64,000 nt of DNA from UBA7672 sp040398425 (GCA_040398425.1 JBBATZ010000012.1:10716-74715), one strand, 5' to 3'; numbered from the stretch's first letter, positions 52,570 through 62,528 are shown. Notes: generated by a model from the sequence alone, not told the origin. Numbers and translations are program-made.

Positions 52570-53823
52570 TCACGCCTGCGTCTCGCTCTCCGCAACCAGC
52601 CGGTCGATATGCGAGCGGATATGCGCCGCTTCGGCGGCCGTTGTCGCCAGCGCAATCGCATGATCAAAATTTTCCCGGGCCTCCCGCTTCCTTTGGAGGT
52701 GCAACAGCAGACACCTCTTCGCACCATGAAAACAGAGATAGCTCGCCCGCAGGTTGCCGAGCGGTTCGATCATCGCGAGCGCCGCTTCTGGTCCCTTGGT
52801 CTTCGACACAGCAACGGCCCGGTTCAGCGTTACCACCGGCGAGGGCGGCAGTCTTTCCAGTGTTGCATAAAGCGCGTCGATCCCGGGCCAATCCGTCTGA
52901 TCGAAAGTCAGTGCCCGCGCGTGCAGAGCGGCGATCGCGGCCTCAGTCAGATAGGCGCCCGTCTTGCGATGCCGCATCGCCTTGTCGATCAGCGCAAGAC
53001 CCTCCTGGATCAGCGGCTTGCGCCACACACGTTGATCCTGATCCTCCATCAGGATCGCCTCACCCTGATCATCGAACCGCGCCGGCTGACGCGAATGCTG
53101 CAACAACATCAGTGCGAGCAATCCCATGACTTCGGTTTCGAACTGGAACATCCGCAGGACCAGCCGCCCCAGCCTGATCGCCACATCCGCCAGGTCGGCC
53201 CGCGCATCATCCTTCGGGCCCGCCGAATACCCCTCGTTGAACACGAGGTAGATCATCTGCATCATGACGGCCAAACGCCCCGAGCGTTCCACTGGCCCCG
53301 GCGTCTCGAACGGCACGCCTGCATCGGCGACCTTTGCCTTGGCGCGCGTGATGCGCTGTTCCATCGCCGCTTCGCTGACCAGAAACGCCCGCGCGATCTG
53401 CTTCACCGACAACCCGGAAACGATGCGCAGCGCGAGTGGAATCTGCTACGTCGCCGGCAAGTCCGGATGACAGCAGATGAACATCAGGCGCAGTATGTCG
53501 TCGCGATAGTGGCTGTCGTCCAGCCGTTCCGCCATCGGCGTCTCGACATCTTCGAGATCGGAAATCTGCGTCGCGTCCGGCAGGCTTGTCTGCCGCGATG
53601 TCTTGCGGATCTGGTCGAGCGCCGCATTACGCCCCACCATGATCAGCCACACAGTCGGATCACGCGGCGGACCATTCTCCGTGCAGTTCCGTAACGCCCG
53701 CAGGCAGGCCTCCTGAAACGCTTCTTCAGCTGAATCGAGATTGCGGAAATACCGCAGCAACCCAGCGACCGCCTGCGGCCGCGATGAAACCAGAGCCGCT
53801 TCGATCCAGCCCTGGTCCGTCAC
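52570..53823 (-). pseudogene. ECF sigma factor (DUF6596/ECF42 type) with in-frame TAG
   Basis: 417 codons in one frame with a single TAG at codon 126 (53446-53448), between CCHPDLPAT and QIPLALRIVSGLSVK. Before it are region 2 (SAEEAFQEACLRALRN, DPTVWLIMVGRNAALDQIRK); after it region 4 (IARAFLVSEAAMEQRITRAK) and the long C-terminal TPR-like extension (YLVFNEGYSAG, LNRAVAVSKTKGPEAALAMI) typical of this sigma group. In relatives the stop position lies inside a continuous conserved block. Start is a GTG that overlaps the stop of the YCII gene upstream (53820-53823). Either inactivated, suppressed, or a sequence error. Confidence 0.85.
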
Positions 53824-54236
53824 TCGGCTCGAACCTTGTCACCGGCATACGCGCAGCCCGTCTCATAGACGCGCTCGATCGGCCCGCCAGGCAGGTAAAG
53901 CTGGACCGGACGCAGCTAATACGCCCCGCCCGGATTGGCCTTGCCCAGATCGCGCGCGAACTCCAAGCCTTCATCCAGGCCATCGACATCAATGATATAG
54001 AAGCAGAGCAGCCCCTCTTTCGTTTCCGCATACGGCCGGTCAGAAACCATGTCGCTCTGCTTGTGCAGCGTCGTCGCCGCCGAGGTCGGCAGCAGGCGGA
54101 TCGAGGGCTTCAGCTTGCCTGCCTTTTCCCACCTGTCGTGTGTCACCGACAGGGCGACCATGACGGCGTCATCCTGTTCCTTGGTCCAGCCGCAGACCAT
54201 CTCTTCATTGTTGCATCACAGGACTGGTTAAAGCAT
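53820..54236 (-). pseudogene. YCII/DGPF-domain protein, partner of the ECF factor, with in-frame stops
   Basis: The 139-codon frame runs from ATG 54236 to the TGA overlapping the sigma GTG start. Recognisable blocks are GWTKEQDDAVMVALSVTHDR, then RPYAETKEGLLCFYIIDVDG and FARDLGKANPGGAY, followed after a TAG (53916-53918, codon 107) by LRPVQLYLPGGPIERVYETG. Codons 3 and 7 are also stops (TAA, TGA), where relatives have Tyr- and Cys-type residues after the initial Met-Leu. YCII genes are the usual neighbours of this sigma group. Three nonsense codons and no frameshift suggest inactivation by substitution only. Confidence 0.75.
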
Positions 54237-54317
54237 GGGGGCGCCTCCCATGAGCTCAGGACGCCCAAGACCAGCTCGTCCCGACACGCCTCCGCAAAGA
54301 TTTGCAGCGCCGCTCCG

Positions 54318-56528
54318 TCAGAACGTCCCCGACAGCCGAACCGAGAATACCTGCGTCCCGTCTGGGCCGCCCTTCTGCTTGCGCTCCTCGATCTGGCGAA
54401 TGATGCCGGTCGAGCGCTCCGGCGCGACGCTGTTCAGCGGATCAGCCTGATAGAAGGTGCGCACCCGCGTCTCCGCAGGATGGAAGATATTGCTGGCAGA
54501 AAGCCGCACCGTCGCGCCCGGAATCCAGGCCGGGCTCTCGACAAAGAAGTCGAGCCGGTTGGTCGGACGGTCAAAGAGGATATCTTCCGCGACCTTGTAG
54601 TCATGCCGGTCCGACAGCGCGGTTGTGCTTGCGCCCCAGGCCAGTTTCAGATCCGGCAGGTCATGTCGGAACGATGCATTGTAGGTCCAGTCGCGCTCAT
54701 TCGAGAATCGGCGCGCGGCGCCCGTCACGGGATCCGTCACGTCGGTTTCCTGATACAGGCCGGAGAACCGCACCTCGGCATTTGGAAGCAGCGGCGCCAG
54801 CGACAGCGCGCCGCGCAACTCGACCCCCGTCCGCGTCCCATCGCCGATATTGCCTGGCGCGTCGAACGTCCTGAGGGTTCCGCCGGTGCAATCGACTGCT
54901 GGCGCCGTCGGCACGCAGATCGTCCGGGGAATGAAATCCTGCACGTCTTCAACCTGATCATGGAACACCGCCATCGTCACCGCCGCGCGCGGACCGAGCT
55001 TGTGCTCCCATTCGAGCCGGGCCTTCCACGTCTTTTCAGGTTCGAGGTTCGGGTTGCCGATGAGGCTCGACGCGTCGACCACGTTGATCGCCGACGCAAA
55101 CTCCACGAAGTCAAGCTGCGCCACGTCGCGTGTGATAGACGTGCGTACCTGGTCTGCCTCGGTTGCCTGCCAGGTCAGCGTCGCCCGGGGTTTAGGATAG
55201 GAGAACTCGCGCTCCTTCTGTTCATCGCCGGTCTGCTTGATCGTCGAGGCCTCATAGATGAATCCCGTCTCCAGGGTCAGCTCCGGCGTCATCTTCCAGA
55301 CGTCCGTAACGAAAGGCTCGATACGCGTCTCTTCCACCCGCGTATCGGCAACAGGCAGGAACACCGCCACGGGTCCTGCGCCAAAATTGTTGAACTGGTC
55401 GAACGTCGTGTCGCGGAAGTTGAACGCGCCCTCTACGCCGATGTCGATCGTATGATCGCCTGAAGGCCGCCATGTCAGAAAGCCACGCGCCACGCGCTCG
55501 CCCGCTTCGGCCGTACGGTTGATGGTCTGGGTGTTGAACAGCCCACCCGGCCCAGCTGTTCCGGTCGGCGTGAATATCCGGAAGACATCGTCCTGGTCGA
55601 CATTGGTGAAGGTCGCAACTGCAATACCCTTCGCCGACAACTCCGGCGAGAACCTGTGCTCCCAGTCGCCGCCAACTTCCGCCGTGTAGTTGTTGCTGAA
55701 CTCACTCAGCCCGAATGTGCCGCGCCTGAAGACGCCGGCGGGCGTATAGTCGACCGAGGCGATGTTGGTCGTGTTCCAGGTCGGCGCCCCCTGCGCGTTG
55801 AAGCTGATGGTGTCCTGAGCCGTCGGTCGCCATTTCAGCACGCCCGACAGCTATACGCCGATATAGTTGGGTTGGTCGATCTGGTCGCGATAGAACAGCA
55901 GCGCGCCCGCCGGATTGCGCACAGTCTCGAAGCTTTCCGTGCGCCCGCGCAGATTGGGCAGCTGGAAGTCGACGGTCAGGTCCGCCGTCTCGCCCAGCGA
56001 AAATGTCTTGGTCAGCTGTACGTTCCAGCCCAGGCGTTCGGAATACTGAATTTCCCGCAAATCGGCGACCCATGTCGTCGGTGAGCCGCCCGCCCTGGCC
56101 TGATTCAGCACGACGTTGACCAGCTGCGTCTGGCCGCGCACATCGACCTTGGAGGAGCTGCCCGAGATCAGCTCGACCCTGATCACCGAGTCCGCCGGAA
56201 TCCGTTTCAGCTGTTCCGAGATCAGCACCTTGGACGATGGCCGCTCGCCATTTACCAGCACGTTGCCTGCTGTCGCGCCGAAGCCACGCAGCGCCTCGCC
56301 ATCATCGATGTCGAAACCAGGCACGCGGTTCACAATGTCAGCCGCGGTCACCGGATTGTACTTTTTGAAATAGCTCACCTCAAACGTCTGCACGCCTTCA
56401 GCCAATGTCGATTCCACGGGCTTGGGCGCTGGCGTGCCTTGGGCAAACGCTGCCGGCGCCATTCCCGCCGCCAACACAAAGAGACTGGCCGCCCGGCGAA
56501 CCGGACGTCCCTGCTTGAAACTGCCCAT
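54318..56528 (-). pseudogene. TonB-dependent receptor with in-frame TAG
   Basis: 737 codons from ATG 56528 (AGGA upstream) with a signal peptide (SLFVLAAGMAPAAFA). The plug domain has DIVNRVPGFDIDDGEALRGF and NVLVNGERPSSK. A TAG at codon 226 (55851-55853) lies between QPNYIGV and LSGVLKWRPTAQDT, and the frame then runs on for 510 codons of beta-barrel sequence to a terminal Phe (SVRLSGTF), as in intact outer-membrane proteins. Only this one stop interrupts it. Receptor for a siderophore, sugar or other large ligand; divergent from an HxlR regulator (126-base gap), which may control it. Confidence 0.82.
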
Positions 56529-56654
56529 TGCGGTCCTCCCCGACCGGTGTAAGTTCATTTTCTGAACTAACCGTCGCCTGCTTCTCGGGCGCGGTCAATT
56601 GCGCTGCGGCAACACCGTTCGCACGATTTCGGGAGCCAACTTGAGGAGGTTGCC

Positions 56655-57113
56655 GTGCGCTGGAGCGAGATCGACACCATTCCCTGCCCGATCGCGCAGG
56701 CCATGTCGGTAATCGGAGATGCGTGGACGATGCTGATCATCCGCGATGCCTTGCGCGGCTCCACCCGTTTTGAAGAGTTTCAGCGCTCGACACGCGCCTC
56801 ACGCGCGGTGGTTGCCGAGCGCCTGGCGCGCCTGGTCGATCATGGCGTGATGCAGCGCGAGCAGTACGAAGCCCGTCCGCCGCGCTACGAGTATCGCCTG
56901 ACGCCCCGCGGGCGCGCGCTGCAGCCTGTGCTGATGGTGCTGTCGCATTGGTCTGAGACGCAGTTGCCGAAACCGACCCGACCCACCGGCCGTCGCCACA
57001 CGCCTTGCGGCCACGCATTCACTCCGGTTGTCACCTGTTCGGAATGCGGCGAGCCCGTGACGCTCGAGACGATCAATTATGACCGGCCGCCCGCGTCAGC
57101 CGCAAAGCCTTGA
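56655..57113 (+). CDS. HxlR-family transcriptional regulator
   Basis: 152 residues from GTG 56655, with GAGGAGG five bases upstream. Winged-helix region: CPIAQAMSVIGDAWTMLIIR, FEEFQRSTRASRAVVAERLA, LVDHGVMQREQYEARPPRYE, YRLTPRGRALQPVL. An added C-terminal segment PCGHAFTPVVTCSECGEPV has three Cys with a C-x2-C pair, which could bind a metal or sense redox. Divergent from the interrupted TonB receptor, and probably its regulator. Confidence 0.9.
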   Translation: MRWSEIDTIPCPIAQAMSVIGDAWTMLIIRDALRGSTRFEEFQRSTRASRAVVAERLARLVDHGVMQREQYEARPPRYEYRLTPRGRALQPVLMVLSHWSETQLPKPTRPTGRRHTPCGHAFTPVVTCSECGEPVTLETINYDRPPASAAKP

Positions 57114-57128
57114 TACTCCGCCGCCTGT

Positions 57129-57332
57129 TCAACCGCGGAAGGCGGCCCTGAAATTGACGCGTCGCTGATAGCTCTGCAACACATTGGTCGATCCGGCGAG
57201 CTGGCGATCAACGTCGCGCTGCGCAGTCTCGAGCGTGAGCAATTCGTGCTGTGAGCGCGCGCTAGACGCTGGGTCGTACCAGCGCCACTGGCCATCATGG
57301 CCCTGGAAGAGACTCACCTCTCGATAAATCAC
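57129..57332 (-). CDS. Small hypothetical protein
   Basis: 67 residues from GTG 57332, with AGGA seven bases upstream. Sequence such as VSLFQGHDGQWRWYDPASSA looks like a real soluble protein rather than a chance frame (aromatic- and Gly/Asp-rich), but no family is recognised. It is convergent with the HxlR gene. 208 bases between it and the TonB receptor end (57541) contain nothing identifiable. Confidence 0.4.
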   Translation of the reverse strand: MIYREVSLFQGHDGQWRWYDPASSARSQHELLTLETAQRDVDRQLAGSTNVLQSYQRRVNFRAAFRG

Positions 57333-57540
57333 TGTCTTCCTGTCTTCTGTCTTTGAGCCGGATGACTGGGCATCTGAAAATCAGGCGAGGGGCGGGCCGC
57401 AGGAGGACGTGGCGCGGGCGAGCTATCAAGAATCCCATTCCGGACGGGGGCCGGGATCGGCAGGCAGCGCCAAAGCAGCCCGCCCCTCTATCCGCTGCGC
57501 CTCTCCTGCAAACAGGTCCGGGCGCGCGGAATCTCGATCA

Positions 57541-59988
57541 TCAGAACGAGCCTTTCAGCGCAACGCCATAGGTGCGTGGATCCCCGGGCAGGCCAGCGTA
57601 GTAGCCGGAGCTGGACCCACCCGCCGACAGGATCTCGAAGTACTCCTCGTCGAGAAGGTTGCGCCCCCAAGCATACAGGTCCCACCCATCATCGCCGCGG
57701 AAACCAAAGCGCGCATTGAGCAGGGTGTAGCCGTCAATGTTGAGATAGCGCGACTCTGTCGGACTGGACGAGAAGTCACTACGGAAGCTCGCATCGACCG
57801 CGGCGAAATACTCGCCGGCCCGTTTGCTGAACTCACCCGCAAGCTTGTACTCGCCGCCCAGAGAGCCGGCCCATTCCGAAAGACCCGGAAGGCGCGTGCC
57901 CGAGGCGTCCACCACCTGGACCGCGCCACCGGAGTTTTCAAGTGCGGGAGGCGCGCTAGTGAATTTCTCGAACTTGCCATCGGTCCAGGCCAGATTTGTG
58001 TAGATCGAGAAATTGTTGCCGAGCTGGGCCGCGCCGTCGAACTCGACGCCTTTAACAATCACCTGCTCTGCGTTCGCGAGATAGCCGCGCAGAACGCCGA
58101 CCTGACCGTTCACGACGTTGACCTGATAGTCATCGATCGTTGTCTGGAAGGCGGCAAGGTTGGCAGTGACGCCCGGCAGCGGGTTGGTCTTGATGCCGAT
58201 CTCGATGTGCTTTTCGTCCTCAGGTTTCACCGTCGCCAGCTGAACTGCGACGTTACCGGCCGAATCCAGCGGCACGCCGTTGTTGTTCAGGCCGAAAGTC
58301 TTGAAGGCCGTCGAGTAGGTCGCATAGGCGTGGACGTTGTCCGCAAAGTCGTACGACACGGTCAGCTGGCCCGAGACGTTGTCGTCGCTGCCGGATGATT
58401 CGTAGTTCTGCGGCGACAGCACGCTGCGCTGAAGCGCTCGCAGCGCCACCGAGGTGGCGTCCGTCCCAGAGGTATCGAGACCGCCATAAACCGCGGCGAT
58501 GTAGTGCCCGTTCTTTTCGTCATAGTTGACGCGCAAGCCGGGCGAGATCGTCAGTTGGTCAGTCACCTTCCAGTTCACGTTGCCGAACAAGGCCGCGCTG
58601 GTGTGATCCGAGAGGATGTCAGTCTTCTGGCCGTAGCCATCGAGAAGACCCGGCGTCGCAGCTGCAGCGTTCGGGTTGAGCAGGAACCGCCAAGCAGCTG
58701 AGCCTTGTTCCTGGCGGCCCAACGTCTTGGTCACCTGGTTGAACCAGAAAGCGCCGACGACGTAGTCGATATAGTCGCCGAAATCGCCCGCGTAACGGAG
58801 CTCTTGCTGCCACTGGTACTGCTTCGACGGGTTGGCCGAAATTGTCGTGATCGGCAGGCCGAGGAAGTCGCGGTCGTTTGAAGGATACCAGTTCCAGTAG
58901 CGCCAGCCGGTGATCGAGGTCAGGGTACCCGGACCAACATCCCAATCCACAGTCACAGATGCGCCACCAAGATCCTGGATGGAGCGGTGCGGCGAATCGA
59001 GATCGGAGAGCCGGTCGAAGGCAGTCGTGCTCGGCGGAGCGTAGTTGAAGAACGCCGCCTGCGCGGCGTATTGCCGGTTCAACGGGCGCTGAGTCGGAAC
59101 AACGCCTGCGAAGATCGAAGCGTAACCTTCCGGCCGCTGCGCGGTGTTATCGGCCGCCAGCCGCACCGTGAGATCGTCCGCGACGTGCCACAGCAGCTGC
59201 GCCCGGAAGCCGAGATTGTTCTGGTCGTTCAGGTCGTCCTGCTTGCGCACGTCGTAGAGAACGCCGTCGCGCTGCGTTCCCGAGAAGGACAGCCGGTAGG
59301 CGATATTGTCAGTCAGCGGGCCGGTCGTTGTGGCCTTGGCCTGGAGGTACCCGATATTGCCGTAGGTCAGTTCGACATCGGTCGAGGGCGTGAACTCCGG
59401 CGCCTTGGTTGTGACGTTGATCGCGCCCGCCGTGGTGTTCTTGCCGTACAGGGTTCCCTGCGGTCCGCGGAGGACCTCGACACGCTCGACGTCGATGAAG
59501 TCCAGCGTCGCGGCGGCTGGCCGCGCGTAGTAGACGCCATCGATATAGAGGCCGACACCCTGCTCTATCCCGTCATTGGTCAGGCCAAACGGCGAACCAA
59601 GACCACGGATATTGATGGCCGAGTTGCGGGGGTTGGTCGAATAGAACTGAAGCGAAGGGACCAACTCCTTCAGGCGGCCGGCATTGGACGCTCCCGTGTC
59701 GGACAGGAAGTCCGAGCTCAGCACTGCCACCGCGATCGGCACATCCTGGACGTCCTCCTCGACGCGCCGAGCCGTCACGACCACCCGGTCGCCCTTGTCG
59801 AGCGGCGGCGGCGCGGCCTGTTGCTGCTCTTCGGCGCTGGGGCCGGCCTGAATCGCATCCGTCGACGAGGAAGGGATTTGCTGCTGGGCGAAGGCCGGCG
59901 CTGTCATGAAGACCAGGGCGGCTAGGGAAACGCCGTGGCGGATATGGTTACTCGACTGAATCCAGTAGGTATCAAAGCGTTTGGTCAC
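57541..59988 (-). CDS. TonB-dependent receptor
   Basis: 815 residues from GTG 59988 (AAGGA before it). Signal peptide (HGVSLAALVFMTAPAFA), a Gln/Pro-rich spacer, the TonB-box-like RVVVTARRVEEDVQDVPIAV, plug with GRLKELVPSLQFYSTNPRNS and VERVEVLRGPQGTLYGKNTT, and a 22-strand barrel ending with ...GVALKGSF (terminal Phe). The type is the abundant sphingomonad/caulobacter receptor group for plant-derived or aromatic ligands or vitamins; the substrate is unknown. Intact, unlike its neighbour at 54.3-56.5 kb. Confidence 0.93.
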   Translation of the reverse strand: MTKRFDTYWIQSSNHIRHGVSLAALVFMTAPAFAQQQIPSSSTDAIQAGPSAEEQQQAAPPPLDKGDRVVVTARRVEEDVQDVPIAVAVLSSDFLSDTGASNAGRLKELVPSLQFYSTNPRNSAINIRGLGSPFGLTNDGIEQGVGLYIDGVYYARPAAATLDFIDVERVEVLRGPQGTLYGKNTTAGAINVTTKAPEFTPSTDVELTYGNIGYLQAKATTTGPLTDNIAYRLSFSGTQRDGVLYDVRKQDDLNDQNNLGFRAQLLWHVADDLTVRLAADNTAQRPEGYASIFAGVVPTQRPLNRQYAAQAAFFNYAPPSTTAFDRLSDLDSPHRSIQDLGGASVTVDWDVGPGTLTSITGWRYWNWYPSNDRDFLGLPITTISANPSKQYQWQQELRYAGDFGDYIDYVVGAFWFNQVTKTLGRQEQGSAAWRFLLNPNAAAATPGLLDGYGQKTDILSDHTSAALFGNVNWKVTDQLTISPGLRVNYDEKNGHYIAAVYGGLDTSGTDATSVALRALQRSVLSPQNYESSGSDDNVSGQLTVSYDFADNVHAYATYSTAFKTFGLNNNGVPLDSAGNVAVQLATVKPEDEKHIEIGIKTNPLPGVTANLAAFQTTIDDYQVNVVNGQVGVLRGYLANAEQVIVKGVEFDGAAQLGNNFSIYTNLAWTDGKFEKFTSAPPALENSGGAVQVVDASGTRLPGLSEWAGSLGGEYKLAGEFSKRAGEYFAAVDASFRSDFSSSPTESRYLNIDGYTLLNARFGFRGDDGWDLYAWGRNLLDEEYFEILSAGGSSSGYYAGLPGDPRTYGVALKGSF

Positions 59989-60051
59989 AGCATGTCCTTC
60001 AGTTAAGCGGTTAAGAACGCGCCATCGGGAAGTATGAAAGCACATAACTCG

Positions 60052-60065
60052 ACTACGTCGGTAGT
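60052..60065. promoter_or_regulatory. Dyad upstream of the TonB receptor gene
   Basis: ACTAC-GTCG-GTAGT, a perfect five-base inverted repeat, about 64 bases before the receptor start codon and next to AT-rich sequence (TATTAATTGG). Possible operator; the protein binding it is unknown. Confidence 0.3.
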
Positions 60066-60226
60066 ATTAATTGGCTTTAGAATTTCTGCAGTCAGATAGG
60101 CTTGTTCACCCGTTTTCTGAGCTAGACGCCGAATGACGGTCAGCGGGGTCACGCCCTTTCCGCTCGCGAGTCCGGGGCCCACATGCTAGCATCTGGCCAC
60201 TGCTCAAAACCCCGAAGGACAAACCC

Positions 60227-60715
60227 CTGTCAGCCACGCGCAGCCCACAGACCGTCAAGAAGGTCGCCGCCAAGAAGGCGACCACGAGCAAGGCCCCCAC
60301 CAACAAGGCCAAGCCCAAACCGGTCGCAGACAAGCCCAGCGAAGTCGCCCTTGCGCCGACCCCGCCCGACCCCCTCGAACTTGCGCTGCTGGTTGTTCAG
60401 CAGCTCGATGACGACAAGGCCGAGAACATCCTCAACATTCCGCTCAGCGGGAAATCGCCCATGGCTGACGCCATGATCGTGGCGTCCGGCCGTTCGGCGC
60501 GGCACGTTTCGGCGCTGGCGGATCACGTCGCGCGCAAACTCAAGGAAGCGGGCGCCTCGCAGGTCCGCATCGAAGGCCTCCCCAATGCCGACTGGGTGCT
60601 GATCGATGCCGGCGATGTCATCGTTCACATCTTCCGTCCCGAAGTTCGCGAGTTCTACAATCTCGAGCGCATCTGGGGTCCGGACGCGACTCACACCGCG
60701 CGCGCGCCCAACTAA
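60227..60715 (+). CDS. rsfS: Ribosomal silencing factor RsfS, apparent CTG start
   Basis: The RsfS domain reads LALLVVQQLDDDKAENILNI, then LSGKSPMADAMIVASGRSAR and WVLIDAGDVIVHIFRPEVRE and FYNLERIWG. The first in-frame ATG (60461) lies inside the domain, so translation must begin earlier. No ATG, GTG or TTG occurs in frame back to the stop at 60134; the CTG at 60227 has AAGGA seven bases upstream and gives a 162-residue protein with a Lys/Ala/Pro-rich N-terminal tail (VKKVAAKKATTSKAPTNKAK) seen in alphaproteobacterial relatives. RsfS binds uL14 and blocks subunit joining. A frameshift error upstream is the alternative. Confidence 0.85.
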   Translation: MSATRSPQTVKKVAAKKATTSKAPTNKAKPKPVADKPSEVALAPTPPDPLELALLVVQQLDDDKAENILNIPLSGKSPMADAMIVASGRSARHVSALADHVARKLKEAGASQVRIEGLPNADWVLIDAGDVIVHIFRPEVREFYNLERIWGPDATHTARAPN

Positions 60716-60728
60716 ACGCTGACCCGGC

Positions 60729-61187
60729 TTGCGTATCCGCATCCTCTGCGTTGGCCGCATGAAGGACGGTCCGGAACGCGCACTGGTCGATGACTATCTC
60801 GCGCGCGCCCAGAAGACCGGGAAGCAGCTCGGATATCGCGGCGTCGAGGAGGTCGAACTCAACGCTTCCACCAAGGATGACGAAGGCCAGCGCCTGCTCG
60901 CGCGACACGGCCAGGGCATCCTGCTCCGGTTGGACGAACGCGGCGAAGCGTGGACCTCACAGGATCTGTCGAAGCGCCTTGCACGCTGGCGGGATGCCGG
61001 CGAGGACGCGGCAAGCTTCGTCATCGGTGGCGCGGATGGCACATCGCCCGCCATCTCAGCCGCCGCCCGTCACACGATCTGTTTCGGCGTGCAGACGTGG
61101 CCACACAAGCTCGTTCGCGTGATGATCGCTGAGCAGATCTATCGGGCCCTTTCGATTGAGGCCGGATCACCCTACCACCGCGAATGA
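60729..61187 (+). CDS. rlmH: 23S rRNA pseudouridine-1915 N3-methyltransferase
   Basis: 152 residues, TTG start at 60729. SPOUT-fold methyltransferase: RIRILCVGRMKDGPERALVD at the start, SFVIGGADGTSPAISAAA (SAM-binding knot) and WPHKLVRVMIAEQIYRAL with SPYHRE at the end. It methylates m3Psi1915 in helix 69. Overlaps envC by four bases. Confidence 0.95.
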   Translation: MRIRILCVGRMKDGPERALVDDYLARAQKTGKQLGYRGVEEVELNASTKDDEGQRLLARHGQGILLRLDERGEAWTSQDLSKRLARWRDAGEDAASFVIGGADGTSPAISAAARHTICFGVQTWPHKLVRVMIAEQIYRALSIEAGSPYHRE

Positions 61188-62389
61188 TGCGCCGGTTCGT
61201 CCTTGTCCTGCTGCTTCTGGCGACGCCCGCCGCGGGCCAGTCCCGGCCGGCGCCGCGCACGTTTTCGCAGGATGATCTCAGGAAAGCTGAAGCGGCGCGC
61301 GACACCGCACTTGCCCGCGCGAAAAAACTGGAAGCCGCCTCGGCCGCCGTGTCGCGCGACGTCTCCTCGATCGACGCAGACCTGCTCGCCGCCGCTGCCG
61401 ACGCAACGGCACGCGAAGAGGCCGCCTATGCTGCCGAGGAAAAACTGATGCTGCTTGCCGACGAGCAGCAGACAGCGACGGCAACGCTCGCCTCTGACAA
61501 GGAGACGATGCAGGATCTGCTTGCGGCGCTGATGACTCTGGGCGCGCGACGCCCGCCCGCGCTGGCGGTCAATTCGGAGGACGTGTCCGGGGCCGTCCGT
61601 GCCGCCATCCTGATGTCGGATACTGCCCCCGCCCTGGCCCATCGGGCGGAGGATCTTCGCAAGCGGCTCGCCGCCATCGACGACATCGCCGCGAAGACAC
61701 GCGCCCAGCAGGCCTACCTGCTGTCGGCGACAGGCGCGCTGGATGCGAGACGGGAGGAAATCTCGGCCCTGGCGGAAGAAAAGCGCAGGGCGCAGGCCAG
61801 TCTCGATGCGGAGACAGCAGCCGCCCGCGCGACCGCCAGGCGGCTCGCCAGTGAGGCCGAGGACCTGCGAGGATTGCTCAGTTCTCTGGCGAAAAATGCG
61901 CCGCCAAAACCGTCGCTCAAACCACCCCTCAGCGCGCGCCCCAAGCCACCCGCCGGGCCCGCGACCCCGCCAGCGTCCAGGGCGCCAGCCCAGGTCGCGG
62001 CCAGCCCCTCGCCAGGCGCGCCGCTCAACCCTGTTGTCGGAACTCCGGTGCGGCGCTTTGGCCGTACGATCGATGGCGAAAAGCAGGCGGGCCTCACCCT
62101 GAGCGCGCGGGCCGGTGCGACGGTGGTGGCGCCGCTGGATGCGCGTGTGCAGTTCTCCGGGCCGTTCCGTACCTATGGCCAGATGGCCATCCTCGACGTC
62201 GGCGGCGACGTGCTGGTGGTGGTTTCGGGGCTGGAAACGTTGTTTACCGAGGCCGGCCAGTGGGTTCTCGCCGGGGAACCTATCGGCCGGATGGCGGACA
62301 GAAAGACGCCATCTCCGGAACTTTATCTGGAAGTAAGAAAGCGGGGCCAGCCTGTTGATCCGGAGTCCTGGCTGGCCAAGCGCCGTTGA
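61184..62389 (+). CDS. envC: EnvC-like murein hydrolase activator (degenerate LytM)
   Basis: 401 residues. Signal peptide (FVLVLLLLATPAAG), a long coiled coil (about 30-240; e.g. AARDTALARAKKLEAASAAV), a Pro-rich linker (PPASRAPAQVAASPSPGAP) and a C-terminal LytM/M23 domain. The M23 zinc ligands are missing: the HxxxD position reads KQAGLTLS and the HxH position reads ELYLEVR, so it should activate amidases rather than cut peptidoglycan, as EnvC does. The rlmH stop overlaps its ATG. The following gene is ctpA, the usual order. Confidence 0.88.
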   Translation: MMRRFVLVLLLLATPAAGQSRPAPRTFSQDDLRKAEAARDTALARAKKLEAASAAVSRDVSSIDADLLAAAADATAREEAAYAAEEKLMLLADEQQTATATLASDKETMQDLLAALMTLGARRPPALAVNSEDVSGAVRAAILMSDTAPALAHRAEDLRKRLAAIDDIAAKTRAQQAYLLSATGALDARREEISALAEEKRRAQASLDAETAAARATARRLASEAEDLRGLLSSLAKNAPPKPSLKPPLSARPKPPAGPATPPASRAPAQVAASPSPGAPLNPVVGTPVRRFGRTIDGEKQAGLTLSARAGATVVAPLDARVQFSGPFRTYGQMAILDVGGDVLVVVSGLETLFTEAGQWVLAGEPIGRMADRKTPSPELYLEVRKRGQPVDPESWLAKRR

Positions 62390-62528
62390 CCCGGCAGCGC
62401 GCAAAACGCACGCAAACTGCAAGGTGATGCGGAAAGTTTACCACGCGACGCATGGGCATGTTGAACTTCACGCAGATGGCGTCAAAGTGAGAGCGCACTT
62501 CGGACGGATGACATAGGAGCAGCGCAGC

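Noticed and set aside
52570..56528. Genetic-code change with TAG as a sense codon
   Set aside because: TAG is the ordinary final stop of many intact genes here (symporter, galT, Wza-like, GT2, proA, the GNAT gene), and one of the broken genes also contains TAA and TGA.
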